From: JAGXKT01 sp964531695
GTDB taxonomy: Bacteria > Planctomycetota > Phycisphaerae > SM23-33
Length of the DNA stretch: 64,000 nt
Assembly: GCA_964531695.1 (NCBI GenBank)
Contig: CAZHEH010000001.1
Coordinates: forward strand, 1 to 64,000
Direction: 5' to 3'
Each line of letters starts with the position of its first letter. Position 1 is the stretch's first letter. This document shows positions 43,529 to 52,089 of this stretch, one piece after another. Under the pieces are notes generated by a model. That model was not told the origin of the DNA. It was given only the letters and a program-made list of their open reading frames with translations, and made no database searches. The position numbers and the translations under genes are program-made.

Positions 43529-43557
43529 TTGACAAAGCCCGGAAGGGCTTCTAGGTT
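43529..43557 (+). promoter_or_regulatory. rpmF-plsX-fab promoter with palindromic spacer
   Basis: TTGACA (43529-43534), a 17-base spacer and TAGGTT (43552-43557). The spacer contains a perfect inverted repeat AAGCCC-GGAA-GGGCTT (43535-43550). A palindrome filling the spacer is where a repressor would block polymerase, so it is a candidate operator for a fatty-acid regulator. As RNA it could instead act as a weak alaS terminator, but no T-run follows. Confidence 0.6.
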
Positions 43558-43638
43558 TCCTGGAATTCATGAATCGTCCGGGCTCGCGGCGCCCTGACGA
43601 GACGGCCGCAGCCCCGCCGCGACTGAGGTGCGGTAACG

Positions 43639-43824
43639 ATGCTCCCGAAATACAAAAAGTCACGCAGCCGAACCCGCTCGCGGCGTGCCCATCACGCCAT
43701 GCGGGCGGTGAATTACGTGGACTGCCCCCGCTGCAATTCGCCGAAGCTGCCGCACACGGCCTGCGACAACTGCGGTTTTGTCCGCCCGGGCCTGAGCATA
43801 AAGGTTGGCGAAGAGGAGACGTAG
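43639..43824 (+). CDS. rpmF: Ribosomal protein bL32
   Basis: A 61-residue basic ribosomal protein. The zinc ribbon is Cys29-Cys32 and Cys42-Cys45 ('CPRC', 'CDNCG'), so it is the zinc-binding form, after the basic N-terminus 'MLPKYKKSRSRTRSRRAHHAM'. The opening departs from the common MAVPKRK start but keeps the Lys/Arg-rich character and the RRxHHAM segment. A ribosome site GAGGTG lies 8 bases upstream. plsX follows after three bases, the classic rpmF-plsX-fab arrangement. Confidence 0.93.
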   Translation: MLPKYKKSRSRTRSRRAHHAMRAVNYVDCPRCNSPKLPHTACDNCGFVRPGLSIKVGEEET

Positions 43825-43827
43825 CGG

Positions 43828-44832
43828 ATGCGGGTCGGGATAGACGCCATGGGGGGCGATCGCGCGCCGGCCGAGCAGGTCCGGGGCGCCCTTGAAGCAC
43901 GTCCGCTGCTCCAGCCGGATGACCGCCTCGTCCTCGTCGGGCGGGAGGACGTGATCCTCAGCGAGCTGGCCGACACGCCGAACTGGCGGGAGTTCATCGA
44001 GATTCGCCACGCCCCGGACGTGGTCGGCATGGACGCCCCCCCCGTGGAGACGTTGCGGGCCAAGCCCGAATCCTCGCTGGCGATCATGGCGGAGATGCAG
44101 CGGGACGGCGAGTTGGACGCGACGATTTCGGCGGGCAACACCGGCGCCTTTGTGGCGGCCGCCCAGATGCGCCTGCGTCGCCTGCGCGGCGTGCACCGCC
44201 CGGGCATCGCGATCATCACGCCGACCTTCCGCGGGCCGGTCGCGCTGTGCGACGTCGGAGCGAACGTCAACTCCCGCCCGCAACACCTGCACCAATACGC
44301 GATCATGGCGTCGGAGTACATCAAGGTGGTCGCGAACATCCCCGAGCCGCGTGTCGGGCTGCTGAGCGTCGGCGAGGAGGACGCCAAGGGCAACGAGCTG
44401 GTCCGGGGGGCCAACGAGCTGATGCGGGACGACCCGAACCTGCACTTCATCGGCAACACGGAAAGCCGCGACCTGTTCCAGGGCGTCTGCGACGTGCTGG
44501 CCTGCGACGGGTTCGTCGGCAACGTCGTCCTGAAGCTCATGGAAGGCATGGCCGAGAGCGTCATCAAGGCCGTCCTGGGCGAGCTTTCGCATGAGGCGCC
44601 CGCGCAGGCCGAGGCGATCCAGATGGCCGCACGGGGCATCCTGGCCAAATACGACTTCAACGAATACGGCGGGGCGCCGCTGCTGGGTGTGGCGGGCGTG
44701 TGCATCATCGCCCACGGGGCGACCAACCACCGGGGCATTATGAATGCCGTGCGCGTGGCGACGGACCTGTCCAACGCCCGCGTCAACGAACGGATTACCG
44801 AGCTTCTGTCGGGGCAAGGATCGGCCCAATGA
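43828..44832 (+). CDS. plsX: Phosphate acyltransferase PlsX
   Basis: A 334-residue peripheral membrane enzyme making acyl-phosphate from acyl-ACP for phospholipid synthesis. Recognised by 'MRVGIDAMGGDRAPAEQVRGAL', 'SAGNTGAFVAAAQMRLRRLRGVHRPGIA', 'CDVGANVNSRPQHLHQYAIM', 'VGLLSVGEEDAKGNEL' and 'FIGNTESRDLFQGVCDVLACDGFVGNVVLKLMEG'. Ribosome site AGGAG in the end of rpmF. It overlaps fabH by four bases (ATGA), indicating coupled translation. Confidence 0.96.
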   Translation: MRVGIDAMGGDRAPAEQVRGALEARPLLQPDDRLVLVGREDVILSELADTPNWREFIEIRHAPDVVGMDAPPVETLRAKPESSLAIMAEMQRDGELDATISAGNTGAFVAAAQMRLRRLRGVHRPGIAIITPTFRGPVALCDVGANVNSRPQHLHQYAIMASEYIKVVANIPEPRVGLLSVGEEDAKGNELVRGANELMRDDPNLHFIGNTESRDLFQGVCDVLACDGFVGNVVLKLMEGMAESVIKAVLGELSHEAPAQAEAIQMAARGILAKYDFNEYGGAPLLGVAGVCIIAHGATNHRGIMNAVRVATDLSNARVNERITELLSGQGSAQ

Positions 44833-45821
44833 GCCAAGCTGCACGGGCGGCCGTCACCGGCTTGGGCATCGCCTTGCCCGAGCGGGTCATGACGAACGCG
44901 GATTACGAGAAGATCGTCGACACGTCCGACGAGTGGATCACCCAGCGTACGGGCATCAAGGAGCGGCACATCGTCGGCGAAGGCGAGTCGACCGCCACGC
45001 TCGGCGCCGAGGCCGCCCGCAGGGCGCTGGCGGACGCGGGCATCAAGCCGACCGATCTGGACCTGATCATCTGCGCCACGATCACGCCGGATATGACCTG
45101 CCCGTCGACCGCGTGCTTCATCCAGGATGAGATCGGCGCGACGGACGTGGCGGCGTTCGATCTGGCGGCCGCATGCAGCGGCTTCCTCTACGGGCTTTCG
45201 GTGGCCGCCAAGTTCATCGAGACGGGCACGTACCGCCGCATCCTCGTGCTCGGGGCCGAGACGCTCAGCCGCTTCACGGACTACACGGACCGCACAAGCT
45301 GCGTCATCTTCGGCGACGGCGCGGGAGCGGCCGTGCTGGAGCCGTCCGAGGATCCCGCCCGCGGCATCCGGCACACGGTCATGCACGCCGACGGGACCGG
45401 CTGGGATCTCATCCACGTGCCGGCCGGCGGCTCGCGGACCCCGGCCAGCCACGAGACGGTCGACGCGCACGGGCATTTCCTCAAGATGCGCGGGCGCGAC
45501 GTGTACAAGTTCGCCGTCGAGAAGATGCAGTGGCTCCTCGGCGACTGCATGAGCGCCTGCGAGCTGACCGTCGCCGACGTCGACATGGTGGTGCCCCACC
45601 AGGTCAACATCCGGATCATCAAGTCGGCGGCCGAGAAGTACGGGTTCCCCATGGACAAGGTCTACGTGAACATCGACCGCTACGGAAACACGTCGGCGGC
45701 GTCGATCCCCCTGGCGATGGAAGACGCCCGCCGCGAGGGCCTCATCGGCCCCGGCTCGACGCTGCTGCTGGTCGCCTTCGGCGCGGGGCTGACGTGGTCC
45801 GGCGTGGTGCTGACGCTATGA
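44829..45821 (+). CDS. fabH: 3-oxoacyl-ACP synthase III (KAS III)
   Basis: A 330-residue initiating condensing enzyme joining an acyl-CoA to malonyl-ACP. The catalytic triad is complete: Cys116 ('DLAAACSGFLYGL'), His257 ('VVPHQVN') and Asn287 ('RYGNTSAAS'). 'DEWITQRTGIKERHI' near the start is the FabH hallmark. The ATG at 44829 overlaps the plsX stop and the gene's own stop overlaps fabD, so plsX-fabH-fabD are a tightly coupled run. Confidence 0.96.
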   Translation: MSQAARAAVTGLGIALPERVMTNADYEKIVDTSDEWITQRTGIKERHIVGEGESTATLGAEAARRALADAGIKPTDLDLIICATITPDMTCPSTACFIQDEIGATDVAAFDLAAACSGFLYGLSVAAKFIETGTYRRILVLGAETLSRFTDYTDRTSCVIFGDGAGAAVLEPSEDPARGIRHTVMHADGTGWDLIHVPAGGSRTPASHETVDAHGHFLKMRGRDVYKFAVEKMQWLLGDCMSACELTVADVDMVVPHQVNIRIIKSAAEKYGFPMDKVYVNIDRYGNTSAASIPLAMEDARREGLIGPGSTLLLVAFGAGLTWSGVVLTL

Positions 45822-46780
45822 GTGACGAACGAAGCGATATCGCGTATGTCTTCCCCGGCCAGGGCGCCCAGCATGTGGGCATGGGCCGCGACGTGTACGA
45901 GCGGCTCACGGCCGGGTCGCAGGTCTTCGACCGAGCCGAGCAAGTCACCGGTCTGCCGCTCAAGAAGCTCTGCTTCGAGGGCCCGGAAGAGGAACTGGCC
46001 CGGACGGACATCGCCCAGCCGGCGATCTTCACGGTCTCGGCGGCGATGCTGGCGGCGATGGACGACCTGCACAGCCCGGAGCAACTCGAAGGGATGCGGC
46101 CGGCGTTCGCCGCGGGGCTGAGCTTGGGGGAGTATACGGCCCTCTACGCGGCCGACGCGCTGGACTTCGACGAAATGCTGAAGCTCGTCGCCCGTCGCGG
46201 CGAGCTGATGCAGCAGGCCGCCACGGCCGTGCCGAGCGGCATGGTCAGCGTGCTCGGACTCGATGAGGAAGCCGCGCGGAAGCTCTGCGACGCGGCCGCC
46301 GACGGGCAGGTTCTGGCGTGCGCGAACTTCAACTCGCCGGGGCAAGTGGTGCTTTCCGGCGAAATCGACGCCTGCCGGCGTGTCGAGCAGCTCGCCGAGG
46401 AGCACGGCGCCAAGGGGGCGATTCCGCTGAAGGTGGCCGGCGCGTTCCACAGCCCGCTGATGCAACCGGCCGCCGAGGCGTTCGCCGAGGCGCTCGACGC
46501 GGTCGAGTTCCGCCGGCCGAACGTCGAGGTCATCGCCAATGTCGATGCCCGCGCCTACTCCGACGCGAGCGGGATTCGTGACGGGCTCCTGCGGCAACTC
46601 ACCTCGCCGATCCGCTGGCAGCAGTCGATGGAGTATGCCCGCGGACACGGCATCGAGCGGTTCTACGAGATCGGGCCGGGCAAGGTGCTCCGCGGACTGC
46701 TGAGAAGGATCGACCGGGCGGCCGAGTGTACTTGCGTCAACTCGCTGGATGCATTAGAGAAGCTGTCGGCCGGGACGTAG
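45818..46780 (+). CDS. fabD: Malonyl-CoA:ACP transacylase
   Basis: A 320-residue acyltransferase charging ACP with malonate. Seen: 'YVFPGQGAQHVGMGRDVYE' at the start, the nucleophile Ser102 in 'GLSLGEYTALYA', an Arg-containing segment 'AVPSGMVSVLGLDEEAARKL', and His in 'VAGAFHSPLM' (about 211). The ending 'FYEIGPGKVLRGLLRRI' is typical. The start at 45818 overlaps the fabH stop; the upstream open frame is only a shadow of fabH. Confidence 0.96.
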   Translation: MSDERSDIAYVFPGQGAQHVGMGRDVYERLTAGSQVFDRAEQVTGLPLKKLCFEGPEEELARTDIAQPAIFTVSAAMLAAMDDLHSPEQLEGMRPAFAAGLSLGEYTALYAADALDFDEMLKLVARRGELMQQAATAVPSGMVSVLGLDEEAARKLCDAAADGQVLACANFNSPGQVVLSGEIDACRRVEQLAEEHGAKGAIPLKVAGAFHSPLMQPAAEAFAEALDAVEFRRPNVEVIANVDARAYSDASGIRDGLLRQLTSPIRWQQSMEYARGHGIERFYEIGPGKVLRGLLRRIDRAAECTCVNSLDALEKLSAGT

Positions 46781-46817
46781 CACGGCCGCCCGATATGGGT
46801 AAGGATGGTAGGCAAGG

Positions 46818-47555
46818 ATGGCTGAGAAGGATAAGGTCGCGATCGTGACGGGCGCCGCCCGCGGGATCGGGCGGCAGATCGCCCGGGAACTGCTGGGCAC
46901 GGGCATGACCGTCGTGGCGGTCGACCTGAAGGAAGAGCTGCTGGCCGAGCTGCCCGAGGCGCTGGGCGGCGGGGAGAAGCTCGACTGCCGCACCATGGAC
47001 GTGACGGACGGCGAGGGCTTCGGCGGCCTGATCGACGACGTGGCCGATAAGCACGGCCGGATCGACGCCCTGGTCAACAACGCGGGCATCACCCGGGACG
47101 GGCTGCTGATGCGAATGGAAGACGCCGACTGGGACGCGGTGCTGACCGTCAACCTGAAAAGCGCGTTCATCGGCACCCGTGCCGTCGCCCGGCACATGCT
47201 GCGGGCCCGCAGCGGCTCGATCGTGAACATGGCCAGCTACTCCGGCATCGAGGGCAACCGCGGGCAGGCGAACTACTCCGCTTCGAAGGCGGGCCTGATC
47301 GGCCTGACGAAGACCACAGCCAAAGAGTTGGCCTCGAAGAAGGTCCGCTGCAACGCGGTGGCGCCGGGCTTCATCCGGACGGAGATGACCGAGGCGATGC
47401 TGCCCCAGGCGAAGGAAGTGGCCCTGGAGCAGATTCCATTGAAGCGGATGGGCGAGCCGGAGGACATCGCCAACGCGGTGGCCTTCCTCGTCTCCGACGC
47501 CTCCTCGTACATCACCGGGCAGGTACTGAGCGTGGACGGCGGTATGCACATGTAA
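46818..47555 (+). CDS. fabG: 3-oxoacyl-ACP reductase
   Basis: A 245-residue SDR enzyme reducing beta-ketoacyl-ACP with NADPH. TGAARGIG (11-18) binds the cofactor, 'NNAG' is at 87-90, and the catalytic Ser140-Tyr153-Lys157 is present ('NMASYSGIEGNRGQANYSASKAG'). It ends 'GQVLSVDGGMHM', the FabG close. Thirty-seven bases separate it from fabD, with AAGG directly before the ATG. It is read from the rpmF promoter; acpP after it has a further promoter. Confidence 0.96.
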   Translation: MAEKDKVAIVTGAARGIGRQIARELLGTGMTVVAVDLKEELLAELPEALGGGEKLDCRTMDVTDGEGFGGLIDDVADKHGRIDALVNNAGITRDGLLMRMEDADWDAVLTVNLKSAFIGTRAVARHMLRARSGSIVNMASYSGIEGNRGQANYSASKAGLIGLTKTTAKELASKKVRCNAVAPGFIRTEMTEAMLPQAKEVALEQIPLKRMGEPEDIANAVAFLVSDASSYITGQVLSVDGGMHM

Positions 47556-47573
47556 TCGCCGGTATTGTTGACG

Positions 47574-47602
47574 TTGCGTAGCCGAGGCCGTACCGATATA
47601 GT
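47574..47602 (+). promoter_or_regulatory. acpP promoter
   Basis: TTGCGT (47574-47579), 17-base spacer, TATAGT (47597-47602), giving a leader of about 100 bases. It would let acpP-fabF be made at a higher level than the upstream genes. Confidence 0.6.
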
Positions 47603-47709
47603 GGCCGCGACCTGTGAAGCTCCCGCCGGCGCCCGGGCGTCGGGCGGCGGACGAGCCGAAACGGGCCGGCGGGTTTCCGAATCACACGAACCTGGTTGGA
47701 GATCGCGAA

Positions 47710-47955
47710 GTGGCAGACGAAACGGAACAGAAGGTCATTGAGATCGTCGCCGAGCAGATGGGCGTGGACAAGAGCGAGATCACTCGCGAAACCTCGTTTG
47801 TCAACGACCTCAACGCTGACTCGCTTGATACGGTCGAACTGGTCATGGAGTTCGAGGATGAGTTCGAGCTGAGCATCCCCGACGAGGAGGCCGAGAAGAT
47901 TCAAACCGTCGGCCAGGCCATCGACTACATCAAGGAGCACGCCAACAAGGGGTAG
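47710..47955 (+). CDS. acpP: Acyl carrier protein
   Basis: An 81-residue acidic carrier. Ser38 in 'NDLNADSLDTVELVMEFEDEFEL' is the 4'-phosphopantetheine site. The start is GTG at 47710 ('VADETEQKVIEIVAEQMG'), which gives the normal ACP length; the open frame upstream to 47614 adds a Pro/Arg-rich segment foreign to the family and lies in the leader. It lies between fabG and fabF in the usual order. Confidence 0.95.
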   Translation: MADETEQKVIEIVAEQMGVDKSEITRETSFVNDLNADSLDTVELVMEFEDEFELSIPDEEAEKIQTVGQAIDYIKEHANKG

Positions 47956-47978
47956 CCCGCCCCAGAGGCCACGCAGTA

Positions 47979-49232
47979 ATGCCCGAACGCCGCCGCGTCG
48001 TCGTGACCGGCCTCGGCACGGTGAACCCGCTGGGTCACTGCGCCGAGGACTTCTGGAAGAACCTGCTCGCCTGCAAGAGCGGAATCCGCCCCATCGGGCG
48101 CTTCGATCCCAGCCCGTATACCTCGCAGATCGGTGGCGAGGTCCAGGACTGGGACGGCGTCCCGGGCGACCTGCTCGAGCCGCGAGAGAACAAGCGGATG
48201 GACCGCTTCGCGCAGTTCGCCGTCAGCTCGGCCATCGAGGCGGTGCGCGACAGCGGGCTGACGCTCGAGGGCGCCGAGTGCGAGCGTACCGGCGTGCTGG
48301 TCGGCAGCGGCATCGGCGGCCTCGAAGAGCTGGAGACCCAGCACATCCGGCTCCGAGACAAAGGGCCGCGGTTCGTCAGCCCCTTCACCGTTCCCAAGCT
48401 GATGGTCAACGCCGCCAGCGGCAACATCTCCATCATCTGGGGCCTGCACGGGCCGAACTCCGCCACGGCCACGGCCTGCGCGACCGCGGGCAACGCCATC
48501 GGCGAGGCCCTGCGGATGATCCAACGATGCGAGGCCGAGGTCATGATCGCCGGCGGCTCCGAGGCCGCCCTCACCCGGATCGGCCTGGCGAGCTTCTGCG
48601 CGCTGAAGGCGCTTTCCACCCGCAACGACGATCCCGACACGGCCAGCCGCCCGTGGGACAAGGGCCGCGACGGCTTCCTGCTGTCCGAGGGCGCCGGCGT
48701 GGTCATCCTCGAGGAACTGGAGCACGCGCGCAAGCGCGGCGCCCGCATCTACGCCGAGTTGATCGGCTACGGCGCCAGCGGCGACGGCTACCACATCTCC
48801 GCGCCGGACCCCGACGGCAAGGGAGCCGTGCTCGCGATGCAGCGGGCTCTCGGCGACGCCGGCATCGCGCCGGAGACGGTCGAGTACGTCAACGCGCACG
48901 GCACGAGCACCGTCCTCGGCGACGTAGCCGAGACCATCGCCCTGAAGAAGACCTTCGGCGACCACGCCTACAAGCTGGCCGTGTCGTCGACCAAGAGTTC
49001 CACCGGCCATTTGCTCGGCGCTTCCGGCGGTGTGGAGATGCTCGCCGTCGCCCGGGCCATCCACGAAGGCGTCCTGCCGGCCACGCTGAACCTGGAGGAG
49101 CCCGGCGAGGACTGCGACCTGGACTACGTCCCCCGGACGCCGCGAGAGGTGAACGTCGACGTGGCCCTGTCCAACAGCTTCGGCTTCGGCGGGCATAACG
49201 CCTGCCTGATCGTGCGGCGATTCGAGGGCTGA
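47979..49232 (+). CDS. fabF: 3-oxoacyl-ACP synthase II (KAS II)
   Basis: A 417-residue elongating condensing enzyme. It starts 'RRVVVTGLGTVNPLG'; Cys167 is the nucleophile ('TACATAGNAIGEAL'), with the two His in 'VNAHGTSTVLGD' and 'KSSTGHLLGASGGVE'. The C-terminus 'SNSFGFGGHNACLIVRRF' fits the family. A weak ribosome site AGAGG lies upstream. With fabH it provides both initiation and elongation; no fabB, fabZ or fabI is in the cluster. Confidence 0.96.
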   Translation: MPERRRVVVTGLGTVNPLGHCAEDFWKNLLACKSGIRPIGRFDPSPYTSQIGGEVQDWDGVPGDLLEPRENKRMDRFAQFAVSSAIEAVRDSGLTLEGAECERTGVLVGSGIGGLEELETQHIRLRDKGPRFVSPFTVPKLMVNAASGNISIIWGLHGPNSATATACATAGNAIGEALRMIQRCEAEVMIAGGSEAALTRIGLASFCALKALSTRNDDPDTASRPWDKGRDGFLLSEGAGVVILEELEHARKRGARIYAELIGYGASGDGYHISAPDPDGKGAVLAMQRALGDAGIAPETVEYVNAHGTSTVLGDVAETIALKKTFGDHAYKLAVSSTKSSTGHLLGASGGVEMLAVARAIHEGVLPATLNLEEPGEDCDLDYVPRTPREVNVDVALSNSFGFGGHNACLIVRRFEG

Positions 49233-49276
49233 GCGCGAGGCGCCGCGCTTCAGCTCGACAAGTGCGGAGAGCCGAC

Positions 49277-50044
49277 ATGACCGACACTCGCGTTGCCCTC
49301 GTTACGGGCGCCGCCCGCGGCATCGGCGCCGCCATCGCCGTGCGACTCGCCGAGGAGGGCTTCGACGTGGCGGCCCTCGACGTGCTGGACGCGGCGGAGA
49401 CGATCGGCAGGGTCGAAAGGGCCGGCCGGCGGGGCCTGGCGATCCAGGGCGACATCGCCCGCGCCGAGGACCGCGCCGGTGCGATGGAGCAGCTCAACGC
49501 CGCCTTCGGACGCCTCGACGCGATGGTCAACAACGCCGGTGTCGCCCCCGAGGCGCGGGCGGATCTCCTCGACGCCGGCGAGGACAGCTACGACCGCGTC
49601 ATGGCGATCAACCTCAAGGGGCCCTACTTCCTCACCCAGGCGGCCGCGAACTGGATGGTCCGCCGGCGGACCGAACGCCCGGACGACTGGATGTGCATCG
49701 TCAACATCTCCTCATGCAGCGCGTACGCGGCCAGCCCGTCACGCGGCGAGTACTGCCTGTCCAAGGCGGGCGTGTCGATGGCGACGAAGCTCTACGCCGC
49801 CCGGCTCGCCGAGCACGGCATCGGCGTGTACGAGGTCCGGCCGGGCATCATCGCCACGGACATGACCGCGGCCGTGCGCGAGAAATACGACCAGCTCATC
49901 GCCGACGGGCTCACGCCTATCCGCCGCTGGGGAACCCCGGCCGACGTGGCCGACGCCGTCGCCACCTGCTGCCGCGGCGACTTGCGGTACTCGACCGGCG
50001 AGGTGCTGAACGTGGACGGCGGGTTCCATCTGCGGACCTTGTAG
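49277..50044 (+). CDS. Second FabG-like short-chain dehydrogenase
   Basis: A 255-residue SDR enzyme. TGAARGIG (about 10-17), 'VNNAG', Ser in 'NISSCSAYAASPSRGEYCLSKAG' with the Tyr-Lys pair four apart, and the ending 'TGEVLNVDGGFHL'. It resembles 3-ketoacyl-(acyl carrier protein) reductases but is clearly diverged from fabG in the same cluster. It may serve another substrate such as a sugar alcohol or hydroxy acid. ATG 49277 has GGAGA 8 bases upstream; a GTG at 49262 is less likely. Confidence 0.82.
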   Translation: MTDTRVALVTGAARGIGAAIAVRLAEEGFDVAALDVLDAAETIGRVERAGRRGLAIQGDIARAEDRAGAMEQLNAAFGRLDAMVNNAGVAPEARADLLDAGEDSYDRVMAINLKGPYFLTQAAANWMVRRRTERPDDWMCIVNISSCSAYAASPSRGEYCLSKAGVSMATKLYAARLAEHGIGVYEVRPGIIATDMTAAVREKYDQLIADGLTPIRRWGTPADVADAVATCCRGDLRYSTGEVLNVDGGFHLRTL

Positions 50045-50166
50045 GCCGTTGACTCGTTGACTCGCGGGCTCGGGCAGGCAGTTCCGTCGGGTCGCCGGGC
50101 CGCCGGCGACGGGTCAACCGGTTCCCGCGCAGAAGCGCCCCACTCGCACACCGTCGGCGAAGTCGG

Positions 50167-50172
50167 TATAAC
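50167..50172 (+). promoter_or_regulatory. -10 box placing transcription start at the nucleotidyltransferase ATG
   Basis: TATAAC ends 6 bases before the ATG at 50179, and no Shine-Dalgarno sequence is present: the same geometry as comEC. Confidence 0.45.
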
Positions 50173-50178
50173 GCCCCC

Positions 50179-51399
50179 ATGGCCCTTCCGGCGACCAAGT
50201 CGACCGCGCTGCGGGTCATCCGGCGGCTGCGGAAGGCGGGCTTCCAGGCATTGCTGGCCGGCGGGTGCGTGCGCGACATGCTCCTGGGGCTGCGGAGCTA
50301 CGACTACGACGTGGCGACCGACGCCACGCCGCGCGAGGTCCGCAAGCTCTTCGGCCACGTGCTGCTGGTCGGGGCGAACTTCGGCGTGGCGATGGTGATC
50401 CACGACGGCCGGCGGGTCGAGGTGGCGACCTTTCGCAGCGACCTGTCTTACGCCGACGGCCGACGGCCGGAGGGCGTGCGGTTCTCCACGCCGCGGGAGG
50501 ATGCGCTCCGGCGAGACTTCACCATCAACGGCATGTTCTACGACCCGATCGCCCAGGAGGTGATCGACTACGTCGACGGGCAGGCGGACCTGGCCGCGGG
50601 CGTCGTCCGGACGATCGGCTCGCCGGACGAGCGCTTCGGCGAGGATTACCTGCGGATGCTGCGGGCGGTGAGGTTCACCGTGCGATTCGGCTTCCGTATG
50701 GACGACGCGACCGCCGCGGCCGTGGGACGCCACGCCCCGAAGATCGCCCGCATCAGCGGCGAGCGGATCTTCGAGGAACTCTGGAAGATGCTGGAGCGAA
50801 ACTCCGCGGCCGAGGCGATGCGGATGCTCGCCGACCTCGACCTGGCCCGGCACATCCTGCCCGAGCTGTTCGAGGACAGCCACGCTTGGCCCACGGCCGT
50901 CGAGCGGGTCGAGGCCGTCGCGAGCCGGCGCAGGCCCGAGCTGGCCTTGGCGGGGCTTCTGCTGGACCTGCCGCCGTGGGCCATCCGCCGCGTCGCACGC
51001 CGCTGGGGCGCCGCCAACCGCCTGCGGGATGAGCTGTGCTGGCTGTCCGATCACCGCAACGACTGGCGAGCGGCGGGCGACCTGCCGCTGTGCGACTTCA
51101 AGCGCCTTATGGCCCACGGTCGTTTCGCCGACCTCCGCCGGCTGTGGCGCTTCGAGGAACGCCGCGCGACCGGGCACGAGCGGCACACGCGCCGCATAGC
51201 CCGCCGCGCCAAGGGTATTCCTGAGGCACAGACCGCCCCGCCGCCCTTCGTGACCGGCGAGGATCTGCAGCGACTCGGCCTTCGCGAGGGGCCCCGGCTG
51301 GGAAAGGTGCTGCGAACCGTGTATGATGCACAGCTCAACGAGGAAGTGAACTCGCGGCGTGAGGCGATGCGACTCGCCGAGCGTCTCGCTGCCGGATAA
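50179..51399 (+). CDS. pcnB: CCA-adding / poly(A) polymerase family nucleotidyltransferase
   Basis: A 406-residue class II nucleotidyltransferase. The head has 'LLAGGCVRDMLLG' (28-33 core), the metal-binding pair in 'YDYDVATDA' (Asp42, Asp44), and 'RRDFTINGMFYDP' (111-118), then 'DERFGEDYLRMLRAVRF' and 'ISGERIFEELWKML'. There is no HD domain. The Arg-rich C-terminal region (about 320-350) is closer to PcnB-type poly(A) polymerases than to CCA enzymes, but the two cannot be separated safely by eye; the symbol is tentative. Promoter geometry suggests a leaderless message. Confidence 0.82.
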   Translation: MALPATKSTALRVIRRLRKAGFQALLAGGCVRDMLLGLRSYDYDVATDATPREVRKLFGHVLLVGANFGVAMVIHDGRRVEVATFRSDLSYADGRRPEGVRFSTPREDALRRDFTINGMFYDPIAQEVIDYVDGQADLAAGVVRTIGSPDERFGEDYLRMLRAVRFTVRFGFRMDDATAAAVGRHAPKIARISGERIFEELWKMLERNSAAEAMRMLADLDLARHILPELFEDSHAWPTAVERVEAVASRRRPELALAGLLLDLPPWAIRRVARRWGAANRLRDELCWLSDHRNDWRAAGDLPLCDFKRLMAHGRFADLRRLWRFEERRATGHERHTRRIARRAKGIPEAQTAPPPFVTGEDLQRLGLREGPRLGKVLRTVYDAQLNEEVNSRREAMRLAERLAAG

Positions 51400-51417
51400 C
51401 CATGACGGGGGTCACCC

Positions 51418-52089
51418 ATGTGGACCCGCAGGAACAAGCAACGTGTCGGCTTGGCCGCCCTGGCGGCGCTGCTGCTGATCGGCATCGGCGGCGTGCTGTA
51501 CGGGCCGCGCCTGATCGCCGACCGCGACGACACGGAAACGCCGCCCGAGGAGTTGCCGTTGGTGGAGCCGGAAGACGCCGAACCGGGCGACCCGCCCCCG
51601 AAGCCGGACCGCTCGCTTCCGGCCCGCCTCGATGACCCGTGGGTCCTGGTCGAGAAGCGCGGGCGGCGGCTGACGGTCTACGACGGCGACCGTCCCGTCA
51701 AACGCTACCGCGTCGCGATTGGCCGCGGCCGAGGCGACAAAACGCGCGAGGGCGACCTCTGCACGCCCGAGGGCGAGTTCTACGTTACCCATCACAACCC
51801 CGGCTCGAGCTTCCATCTATCCATGGGGCTGAGCTATCCGAGCATCGAGGACGCCCGCCGCGGCCTGCGGGACGGGCTGATCCGCCGCGAGCAGTACGAC
51901 GCGATCGTCGCGGCCATCCGCGCGGGCAAGCGACCGCCCTGGAACACCCGGCTCGGCGGCGAGATCATGATCCACGGCGGCGGTGCGGACCGCTCCGGCA
52001 CGGCCGGGTGCATCGCCCTGTCCAACGAGGACGTGGAAGAGCTGTACGAGGCAATCCCGGACGGCACGACGGTCAAGATCGCGCCGTAG
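51418..52089 (+). CDS. L,D-transpeptidase (YkuD family)
   Basis: A 223-residue membrane-anchored periplasmic enzyme: one N-terminal helix (about 10-30), an acidic Pro-rich linker (35-70), then a YkuD domain. The catalytic motif is 'IHGGGADRSGTAGCIAL' with His186 and Cys198. It forms 3-3 crosslinks or attaches proteins to peptidoglycan. Together with murJ it supports a peptidoglycan wall. It lies 18 bases after the nucleotidyltransferase gene and its 3' end overlaps the convergent gene by 17 bases. Confidence 0.9.
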   Translation: MWTRRNKQRVGLAALAALLLIGIGGVLYGPRLIADRDDTETPPEELPLVEPEDAEPGDPPPKPDRSLPARLDDPWVLVEKRGRRLTVYDGDRPVKRYRVAIGRGRGDKTREGDLCTPEGEFYVTHHNPGSSFHLSMGLSYPSIEDARRGLRDGLIRREQYDAIVAAIRAGKRPPWNTRLGGEIMIHGGGADRSGTAGCIALSNEDVEELYEAIPDGTTVKIAP

